From assembly GCA_017408325.1 (NCBI GenBank), contig JAFQUW010000028.1, forward strand, positions 1 through 7,015: a stretch of DNA of 7,015 nucleotides. Direction: 5' to 3'. How positions within the stretch are numbered: position 1 is the first letter of the stretch; every line of letters starts with the position of its first letter. Source of the DNA: Clostridia bacterium. Its GTDB lineage: Bacteria; Bacillota; Clostridia; Oscillospirales; SIG627. The position numbers and the translations under genes were made by a program. The notes beneath the pieces were generated by a model. It did no database searches. It was not told the DNA's origin and saw only the letters and a program-made list of their open reading frames with translations. Shown in pieces: positions 1 to 5,346 of the stretch.

Positions 1-2803
1 CGAAAACAACTTAAAGGACATCTCGCTGGAGATCCCGCGCGACAAGCTCACCGTCTTCACGGGGCTGTCGGGAAGCGGAAAGTCGAGTCTTGCCTTTGAC
101 ACGCTCTTCGCCGAGGGAAACCGCCGTTTCGTCGAGTCCCTCTCCTCCTACGCGCGTATGTTCTTGGGGCAGATCGACAAGCCCGACGTCGACGAGATCG
201 AAGGACTCTCCCCCGCCATTTCCATCGACCAAAAGACCACCTCGAAGAATCCGCGTTCCACCGTCGGCACGGTCACGGAGATCTACGACTACCTGCGCCT
301 GCTTTACGCACGCATCGGCGTGCCGCACTGCCCCGTCTGCAAAAAGGAGATCGTCGCGCAGTCCATCGACCAGATCGTCGACCGTGTCAAAACGCTGGAG
401 ATCGGCACGCGCTTCCAGATCCTCGCGCCCGTCGTGCGCGGCAAGAAGGGTCAGCACGAGAAGGTCTTTTCCGACGCGATCCGGGACGGATTCGCACGCG
501 TTCGCGTCAACGGTGAGATCTTTGACCTCGCGGAAGTGCCGAGTCTGGAAAAGAACAAAAAGCACACCATCGAGATCGTGGTCGACCGCCTCGTCCTAAA
601 GGAAGACATCAACGAGCGTCTCACGGCAAGCCTTGAGACCGCCTTCAACCTCGCCGGCGGCATCGTGATGCTTGACTTCGTTGACCGCGACGCGTCCGAT
701 CCCTCGCGCACGCTCACCCTCTCGCAAAACTTCGCCTGCGAGGAGCACGACTTCTCTATGCCTGCCCTCGCGCCGCGAATGTTCTCTTTCAACAACCCCT
801 ACGGAGCCTGTGAAAAGTGTTCGGGACTCGGCGTACACCGCGTCCTCTCCCTGTCGCGCATCATCCCCGACACCTCGCTGTCCTTGCGCGAGGGCGCGAT
901 CATGGTCAACGGCTTCAAGACCATCGACGACAACTTCACCGGACGTCTCTACGAGGCGGTCGGAGAGGTCTACGGCTTCACGCTCGACACGCCGCTGTGC
1001 GAGTTCTCCGAGGAGGCGCTTCACGCGCTCCTGCACGGAACAGGAAGCCGCAAATACCCCGTCTATTTCACGGCGGCAGGGCGCACGCGCCATTATCAGA
1101 CCTCGTTTTCCGGTATCCTGAAAACGATGGAAGGGCGCGACACGCGCTCGGAGAGCGACTACTACGACCAGTTCAAGGAAGATCACGTCTGCGAGGCCTG
1201 CCACGGCCGCAGACTGCGCCCCGAGATGCTCGCCGTCACCGTCGGCGAAAAGAACATCGCCGAGGTGTGCGAGATGCCCATCGGTGACTGCCTGCGTTTC
1301 TTCGAGACCCTCGACTTAAACGAAAAGGACGCCTTCATTGCGCGCGAGATCTTAAAAGAGATCCGCGCCCGTCTCTCCTTCTTGGTGCAGGTCGGGCTCT
1401 CCTACCTCTCTCTGTCCCGTATGAGCGGCACGCTCTCGGGCGGCGAGAGTCAGCGCATCCGCCTCGCCACGCAGATCGGCTCCTCGCTGATGGGCGTGCT
1501 CTACATTCTCGACGAGCCGTCCATTGGTCTGCACCAGCGTGACAACCGCAAGCTCATCGGTGCCTTGAAAAACCTGCGCGACGTAGGCAACACCGTCGTC
1601 GTCGTGGAGCACGACGAGGAAACGGTGCGCGAAGCAGACTGGGTGTGCGACATCGGCCCGCGTGCCGGCGTGCACGGCGGCGAGGTCATCTACAACGGCC
1701 CCGTCGAAGGAATCCTCGACTGCGACGCGTCCTACACGGGACGCTACCTCGCAGGAAAGCTGAAGATCGACGTACCGAAGACGCGAAGAACGGGCAACGG
1801 AAAGGCCCTCACCGTCCTCGGCGCGCGTCAGAACAACTTAAAGAACCTGACGGTCTCCTTTCCGCTGGGCACCTTCACCTGTGTCACGGGTGTTTCGGGA
1901 AGCGGAAAATCCTCTCTCGTCAACGGCATTCTCCTGCCCGCGCTCAAGCGAGAGCTCAACCGTGCCTTCGACACGCCGGGCGAGGTGGATCGCATCACGG
2001 GGATGGAGGAGCTCGACAAGGTCATTGCCATCGATCAGTCCCCCATCGGCCGCACGCCGCGCTCCAATCCCGCGACCTACACGGGCGTCTTCTCCGACAT
2101 CCGCGCCCTCTTTGCCCAGACGACCGACGCGCGCGAGCGCGGCTACAAGCAGAGCCGCTTCTCCTTCAATCTGCGCGGCGGACGCTGTGAATCCTGTCAG
2201 GGCGACGGCACCATCAAGATCGAGATGCACTTTTTGCCCGACGTCTACGTCACCTGCGACGTCTGTCACGGCAAGCGCTACAACCGCGAGACTTTGGAGG
2301 TACGCTACCACGGCAAGAGCATTGCCGACGTGCTGGAGATGACCGTCGACGAGGCGGTGGAATTTTTCGACTCCATTCCGAAGATCCGCCGCAAGATCAA
2401 GACCCTGCAGGACGTCGGACTGGGCTATATCCGCCTCGGTCAGTCCTCGACCACCCTCTCAGGCGGTGAGGCACAGCGCGTCAAACTCTCCTGCGAGCTC
2501 TCGCGGCGCAGCACGGGACGCACGGTCTACCTCCTCGACGAGCCGACGACGGGACTGCACACGCACGACGTAAAGAAGCTCTTATCCATCCTCGACCGAC
2601 TCACCGAGGGCGGCAACACCGTCATCGTCATTGAGCACAACCTCGACGTCATCAAGTGCGCCGACCACGTCATTGACCTCGGTCCCGAGGGCGGAGACGG
2701 CGGCGGCACGCTCGTCGCCTGCGGCACTCCCGAAGAGGTCGCAAAACACCCCGATTCCTACACCGGACAATTCTTAAAACCGCTTTTGAATTTGGAGAAC
2801 TGA
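1..2803 (+). CDS. uvrA: UvrABC excinuclease subunit A (5' partial)
   Basis: UvrA is the DNA-damage-sensing ABC-type ATPase of nucleotide excision repair. It dimerises, loads UvrB at lesions and is then released. The frame is open from base 2 and gives 933 residues. By recall of E. coli UvrA only about 13-16 N-terminal residues are missing, so the intact protein would be about 950 aa, normal for the family. Numbering from the first visible codon, I see Walker A GLSGSGKSS at 21-29, the PDVDEIEGLSPAISI region just after, and a zinc module C246-x2-H249...C270-x2-C273. The first ABC signature LSGGESQ is at 478-484 with Walker B LYILDEPS at 500-507. The second half has Walker A GVSGSGKS at 630-637, zinc finger C729-x2-C732-x19-C752-x2-C755, signature LSGGEAQ at 819-825 and Walker B VYLLDEPT at 842-849. 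Both ATPase sites look intact. The upstream promoter and any LexA site lie outside the window. It ends in TGA directly abutting the next gene. Confidence 0.98.
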   Translation, partial: ENNLKDISLEIPRDKLTVFTGLSGSGKSSLAFDTLFAEGNRRFVESLSSYARMFLGQIDKPDVDEIEGLSPAISIDQKTTSKNPRSTVGTVTEIYDYLRLLYARIGVPHCPVCKKEIVAQSIDQIVDRVKTLEIGTRFQILAPVVRGKKGQHEKVFSDAIRDGFARVRVNGEIFDLAEVPSLEKNKKHTIEIVVDRLVLKEDINERLTASLETAFNLAGGIVMLDFVDRDASDPSRTLTLSQNFACEEHDFSMPALAPRMFSFNNPYGACEKCSGLGVHRVLSLSRIIPDTSLSLREGAIMVNGFKTIDDNFTGRLYEAVGEVYGFTLDTPLCEFSEEALHALLHGTGSRKYPVYFTAAGRTRHYQTSFSGILKTMEGRDTRSESDYYDQFKEDHVCEACHGRRLRPEMLAVTVGEKNIAEVCEMPIGDCLRFFETLDLNEKDAFIAREILKEIRARLSFLVQVGLSYLSLSRMSGTLSGGESQRIRLATQIGSSLMGVLYILDEPSIGLHQRDNRKLIGALKNLRDVGNTVVVVEHDEETVREADWVCDIGPRAGVHGGEVIYNGPVEGILDCDASYTGRYLAGKLKIDVPKTRRTGNGKALTVLGARQNNLKNLTVSFPLGTFTCVTGVSGSGKSSLVNGILLPALKRELNRAFDTPGEVDRITGMEELDKVIAIDQSPIGRTPRSNPATYTGVFSDIRALFAQTTDARERGYKQSRFSFNLRGGRCESCQGDGTIKIEMHFLPDVYVTCDVCHGKRYNRETLEVRYHGKSIADVLEMTVDEAVEFFDSIPKIRRKIKTLQDVGLGYIRLGQSSTTLSGGEAQRVKLSCELSRRSTGRTVYLLDEPTTGLHTHDVKKLLSILDRLTEGGNTVIVIEHNLDVIKCADHVIDLGPEGGDGGGTLVACGTPEEVAKHPDSYTGQFLKPLLNLEN
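2794..2797 (+). promoter_or_regulatory. Ribosome binding site inside the uvrA 3' end
   Basis: GGAG lies six bases before the ATG at 2804 and sits within the last codons of uvrA. It fixes the start of the radical SAM gene and suggests that its translation is coupled to termination at the uvrA stop codon. Confidence 0.8.
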
Positions 2804-4648
2804 ATGATTCCCGAACCGATCAAACACCGCCTCACCGAGGTCGAAAAACCCGCCCGTTACATCGGCGGCGAAGTCAACGAGATCAAAAAAGACAAGGAAG
2901 GCAAAACGCGCGTCTGCTTCTGCTTCCCCGACACCTACGAGATCGGTATGTCGAACCTCGGCATGCGCATTCTCTACGGCGCACTCAACGAGGAAAAAGA
3001 CGTGTGGTGCGAGCGCTGCTTTGCACCGTGGCCCGATATGGCGCGCGTGATGCGCGAGGAGAAGGTCCCCCTTTGGGCACTGGAAAGCGGCGACGCACTC
3101 ACCGAGTTCGACGTGGTCGCCTTCACTCTGCAGTACGAGCTTTGCTACACGAACGTGCTCTATATGCTCGACCTCGCGGGCATTCCGCGCCGCGCCGCGG
3201 ATCGCGGAGAGGCCTTCCCCATCATTTTGGGCGGCGGCCCCTGCGCCTACAACCCCGAGCCCGTCGCGGATTTCTTCGATCTCTTCTCCATCGGCGAGGG
3301 CGAAGAGGCTCTGCCCGAGCTTGCCCGACTCTACGCCGAGTGCAAGAAAAAGGGCTTGACGAAGCGCGAGTTTTTGCGGCGTGCCGCGCGTCTCGAGGGC
3401 TTTTACGTCCCCTCGCTCTACGACGTAAGCTACAAGGAAGACGGCACGATCGCCTCCTTTGCTCCCAACTGCGAGGGCGCCCCCGCCAAGGTGACAAAGC
3501 GCATCGTGCGCGATTTCGAACACAGCTACTACCCCCGAAAACAGGTACTCCCCTTCACCGATGCGGTGCAGGATCGCGTGACGCTTGAGGTGTTCCGCGG
3601 CTGTCCCGGCGGTTGTCGCTTCTGCCAGGCTGGCTTTGCCAACCGTCCGATCCGTCACAGAAGCCCCGAGACTCTCGTGCGCACCGCGCGCGAGACGATC
3701 GACGCGACGGGCTACGACGAGATCAGCCTCTGTGCGTTGTCCATCTCCGATTATCCGTACATGAAAGAGCTCTGCGACGGGCTTTTAGAGTTCACCAAGC
3801 CCGAGGGCATCTCTCTCTCGCTTCCCTCCATGCGCCTCGACTCCTTCTCGCAGGAGCTCATCGACAAGACCGCCGGTCGCCGCCGCGCCTCCTTGACCTT
3901 CGCGCCCGAGGCAGGCACACAGCGGCTCCGCGACGTCATCAACAAGGGCATCTCCGAAGAGGATCTGGAGCGAAGCCTCTCCTTTGCCTTCGGAAGCGGC
4001 TACATCGCCGCGAAGCTCTACTTTATGCTCGGTCTGCCCTTTGAGGAGGACGAGGATCTGTTGGGCATCGCCGCCCTCGCGCAAAAAGCTGTCGATCTCT
4101 ACTACCACAATCCGAATCACGTCAAAGGCAAGAGCGTCTCCGTCTCGCTCTCCGTCGCCTGCTTTATCCCGAAGCCGATGACGCCCTTCCAGTGGGTCGG
4201 CCAGAACGAGCCCGACGAGCTCTTGCGCAAACAAAAGTACTTAAAATCCTCCATCACCAACCGCAAGGTGCACTACTCCTACCACGGTGCCTCCTCCAGC
4301 CGCATCGAGGCACTGCTTGCGCGCGGCGACCGCCGTCTCTCGCGCGTCATCGAGGGCGTCGTCGACCGCGGCGAGTCCTTCTCCTCCTGGGACGACTCCT
4401 TCTCCTACGAGTGCTGGGAAGAAGCGGCACAGGCGGCAGATCTCGACATCTCCTTCTACGCCTGCCGTACGATCCCGACCGACGAGATCCTCCCCTGGGA
4501 CTTTTTGACCGCAGGCGTCGAGCGCGACTACCTCCTCTCCGAATACGAGAAGGCAAAGGCCGCCGTCCCCACCGCACCCTGCACCAAAGAGTGCCACAAC
4601 TGCGGCGTCATCTCCGCCTTCTCCTCGCCGTGTAAGGTGAAGGGGTAA
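2804..4648 (+). CDS. B12-binding-domain radical SAM protein, TIGR03960-like
   Basis: This 614-residue protein is a predicted iron-sulfur enzyme that cleaves S-adenosylmethionine to make a 5'-deoxyadenosyl radical; its substrate is not known to me. Residues about 35-175 look like the cobalamin-binding-type domain of B12 radical SAM proteins (PDTYEIGMSNLG at 42-53, GGGPCAYNPEP at 143-153, GEGEE at 164-168). No DxHxxG cobalamin-ligand motif is visible, so B12 binding is uncertain. The radical SAM core follows from about 250, with the cluster motif C267-x3-C271-x2-C274 in FRGCPGGCRFCQAG. The C-terminal part carries FIPKPMTPFQW and ends in a second cysteine set, C593-x3-C597-x2-C600, plus C610. 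Length and domain order match TIGR03960 as I recall it. The ATG follows the uvrA TGA with no gap and has a good GGAG site. In many Clostridia, as I recall, such genes precede a DUF2344 (TIGR03936) partner and the rng-rplU-rpmA cluster; here nothing of that kind follows. Confidence 0.9.
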   Translation: MIPEPIKHRLTEVEKPARYIGGEVNEIKKDKEGKTRVCFCFPDTYEIGMSNLGMRILYGALNEEKDVWCERCFAPWPDMARVMREEKVPLWALESGDALTEFDVVAFTLQYELCYTNVLYMLDLAGIPRRAADRGEAFPIILGGGPCAYNPEPVADFFDLFSIGEGEEALPELARLYAECKKKGLTKREFLRRAARLEGFYVPSLYDVSYKEDGTIASFAPNCEGAPAKVTKRIVRDFEHSYYPRKQVLPFTDAVQDRVTLEVFRGCPGGCRFCQAGFANRPIRHRSPETLVRTARETIDATGYDEISLCALSISDYPYMKELCDGLLEFTKPEGISLSLPSMRLDSFSQELIDKTAGRRRASLTFAPEAGTQRLRDVINKGISEEDLERSLSFAFGSGYIAAKLYFMLGLPFEEDEDLLGIAALAQKAVDLYYHNPNHVKGKSVSVSLSVACFIPKPMTPFQWVGQNEPDELLRKQKYLKSSITNRKVHYSYHGASSSRIEALLARGDRRLSRVIEGVVDRGESFSSWDDSFSYECWEEAAQAADLDISFYACRTIPTDEILPWDFLTAGVERDYLLSEYEKAKAAVPTAPCTKECHNCGVISAFSSPCKVKG

Positions 4649-4660
4649 GCCGTTTTCTCT

Positions 4661-4694
4661 CTTCTTTCTTCTTTCGCGAGAAAGAAGAAAGAAG
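4661..4694. repeat. Perfect 15-bp pyrimidine/purine inverted repeat
   Basis: The 5' arm (4661-4675) contains only C and T and the 3' arm (4680-4694) only G and A, separated by a GCGA loop. The arms pair perfectly. No T tract follows on either strand, so it is not a standard intrinsic terminator. It forms the head of repeat copy A, 12 bases after the radical SAM stop codon. Confidence 0.85.
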
Positions 4695-4744
4695 CAAAGA
4701 AGAAAGCGATACCGAAAAAAAGAAAAAAGAGTTGCCTTACACAC

Positions 4745-4774
4745 AAACGGTGCCCAAACAGCGGGCACCGTTTT
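4745..4774 (+). terminator. Candidate terminator of the uvrA-radical SAM unit
   Basis: An 11-bp stem (4745-4755 with 4763-4773, core CGGTGCCC/GGGCACCG) with loop AAACAGC ends in a short T run. It is the first GC-rich hairpin after the radical SAM gene and could stop transcription. The T run is only four bases and the hairpin belongs to a repeated element, so a terminator role is plausible rather than certain. On the opposite strand the stem is followed by only three T. Confidence 0.5.
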
Positions 4775-4805
4775 CGATTGATGCGAACGTTTCGCAGGCG
4801 CAAAT

Positions 4806-4835
4806 CCGAGCCCAAACAACGGGCTCGGTTTTGGA
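4806..4835. repeat. Partial third copy: GC hairpin only
   Basis: CCGAGCCC (4806-4813) pairs with GGGCTCGG (4821-4828) around an AAACAAC loop and is followed by TTTTGGA. Loop and flank match the hairpin in copy A (AAACAGC loop, then TTTT). The purine-rich head and GCGCAAA tail of the element are absent, so it appears to be a truncated copy between A and B. Its stem differs from copy A at two positions, both changed as pairs. Confidence 0.7.
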
Positions 4836-4980
4836 TTTTCTCTCCTTTCTTTTCGTGAAAAAAGAAAGGAGCAAAGAAAAGCAATGCCGAACAAACGAAA
4901 AAGACGACCTTGCGCACAAACGGCGCCCATACCACGGGCGCCGTTTGCGATCGATGCGACCGTTTCGCAGGCGCAAAACC
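4836..4980. repeat. Intergenic repeat element, copy B
   Basis: This copy has the same order of parts as copy A: TTTTCTCTC, a 12-bp pyrimidine/purine palindrome (4842-4853 with 4860-4871), GCAAAGAAAAGC, the GC hairpin (4918-4928 with 4936-4946, core CGGCGCCC/GGGCGCCG, loop ATACCAC), then TGCGACCGTTTCGCA and GCGCAAAACC. It ends 17 bases before the -35 box of the T-box promoter. Minus-strand reading frames through both copies give look-alike F-rich peptides because the DNA is repeated, not because they are genes. Confidence 0.85.
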
Positions 4981-4997
4981 ATCTTTTTCAAAAACAC

Positions 4998-5026
4998 TTG
5001 ACAAATTCCGCTGTCGGGGGTATACT
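4998..5026 (+). promoter_or_regulatory. Sigma-A type promoter of the T-box/transporter unit
   Basis: A perfect -35 TTGACA (4998-5003) and a good -10 TATACT (5021-5026) are separated by exactly 17 bases. The expected start of transcription is about 5033, two bases before the first paired base of the T-box Stem I, which supports both assignments. Confidence 0.9.
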
Positions 5027-5137
5027 TCCCACAACGGCTGTGACCGGAGAGAAAACAAATTCGTTTTCCGTCTTTGCAAAAAGAGAAACAGAGAGTTGCC
5101 GGCTGATGAGAGGCGCACCACACCTTTGCAAACACGT

Positions 5138-5140
5138 TAC
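5138..5140 (+). promoter_or_regulatory. T-box specifier codon UAC (Tyr), proposed
   Basis: UAC lies on the 3' side of the specifier loop. It is followed by the purine G5141 and then the CTCCG strand of the lower helix, matching the known arrangement of specifier, purine and helix (compare GGC-A-UUCUU in B. subtilis glyQS, from memory). The bulge base U5267 (UGGU) would pair with A73, consistent with tRNA-Tyr. The nearby triplets GUU (Val) and UUA (Leu) are alternatives that fit the helix register less well. Both amino acids also have A73 tRNAs, so the bulge does not exclude them. Confidence 0.6.
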
Positions 5141-5258
5141 GCTCCGAGAGCCGCGCACCGAACGGTTCGACTCAGTAGGCTGCGCCGGGAGACGCCCGTC
5201 AGCGCGTCGGGGTGTATCTGCACCCGCAGAGGCCGCGCACGTGAGAGTGCGGCAAATC

Positions 5259-5288
5259 AGAGGTGGTACCGCGATTCAATCGCCCTCT
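5259..5288 (+). promoter_or_regulatory. T-box antiterminator
   Basis: AGAGG (5259-5263) pairs with CCTCT (5284-5288). The seven-base bulge TGGTACC is at 5264-5270, and GCGAT (5271-5275) pairs with ATCGC (5279-5283) around a TCA loop. This is the classical antiterminator geometry. Bases 5281-5288 are shared with the terminator, so the two folds exclude each other. Confidence 0.92.
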
Positions 5289-5313
5289 TTTTTTGAAAAA
5301 AGAGGGCGTTTTT
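5281..5313 (+). terminator. T-box-controlled intrinsic terminator
   Basis: CGCCCTC plus six T (5281-5293) pairs perfectly with six A plus GAGGGCG (5296-5308), followed by TTTTT (5309-5313) and further T. The drawn loop is only TG, so the top A-U pairs probably open to make a larger loop. Formation is blocked when the antiterminator uses 5281-5288. Confidence 0.95.
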
Positions 5314-5334
5314 CTTTTGCCCTCGCACAAAGAA

Positions 5335-5340
5335 AGGAAG
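5335..5340 (+). promoter_or_regulatory. Ribosome binding site of the transporter gene
   Basis: AGGAAG within AAAGGAAG lies six bases before the ATG at 5347 and downstream of the T-box terminator. It selects this ATG over an upstream in-frame GTG at 5263, which falls inside the antiterminator bulge region. Confidence 0.8.
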
Positions 5341-5346
5341 TTTTCA

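Larger units (their letters stand above)
4653..4807. repeat. Intergenic repeat element, copy A
   Basis: This element opens with TTTTCTCTC. It then has a pyrimidine/purine palindrome, an A-rich stretch with GCAAAGAAGAAAGC, a GC-rich hairpin (4745-4773), a small hairpin TGCGAA-CGT-TTCGCA (4782-4796) and a GCGCAAATCC end. The same order of parts recurs in copy B. Over the last 67 bases (4741-4807 against 4914-4980) I count 57 identical positions by hand, without gaps. It is non-coding, and I cannot assign it to a named repeat family. Orientation is undetermined. Confidence 0.85.
5033..5313 (+). promoter_or_regulatory. T-box riboswitch leader, probable tyrosine specifier
   Basis: This leader senses the charging state of a tRNA. 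Uncharged tRNA pairs with the specifier codon and the UGGN bulge, which stabilises the antiterminator. Stem I base: CGGC (5035-5038) pairs with GCCG (5150-5153), a kink-turn follows (bulge TGT, GA 5042-5043 against GA 5148-5149), then CGGAG (5045-5049) pairs with CTCCG (5142-5146). Above the specifier loop TTTGCAAA (5073-5080) pairs with TTTGCAAA (5125-5132), and the distal hairpin GAGAGTTGCC-GGCTGATGAGA-GGC has the usual Stem I look. AGTAGG (5174-5179) with CGGG/CCCG (5186-5189/5195-5198) is the Stem II A/B region. Stem III is 5232-5253. The diagnostic AGGTGGTACCGCG element is at 5261-5273. The transcription start is inferred. The 5' strand of the specifier loop is unusually long and holds an extra hairpin. 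Confidence 0.95.

Noticed and set aside
158..2803. Taking the ATG at 158 as the uvrA start
   Set aside because: The frame is open to base 2 and encodes the essential first Walker A motif upstream of this ATG. The gene is simply cut by the window edge.
4241..4930. Long minus-strand open frame (229 aa) across the spacer and the end of the radical SAM gene
   Set aside because: It is antisense to a real gene and then runs through both repeat copies. The similar F/R-rich peptide segments come from repeated DNA, and there is no ribosome binding site or family resemblance.
4653..4980. CRISPR array
   Set aside because: There are only two long, diverged copies with internal hairpins; no short, uniform direct repeats separated by equal-length unique spacers.
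4528..5135. Other minus-strand open frames (197 and 132 aa) over the repeats and the T-box leader
   Set aside because: They read the same repeats in other frames, and one overlaps the T-box promoter and Stem I. They look like typical spurious ORFs over a repeated element.
5263..5346. Upstream extension of the transporter from a GTG at 5263
   Set aside because: That GTG is inside the antiterminator and the extension would translate the terminator hairpin. The ATG at 5347 has a good Shine-Dalgarno and gives a normal SSS N-terminus.
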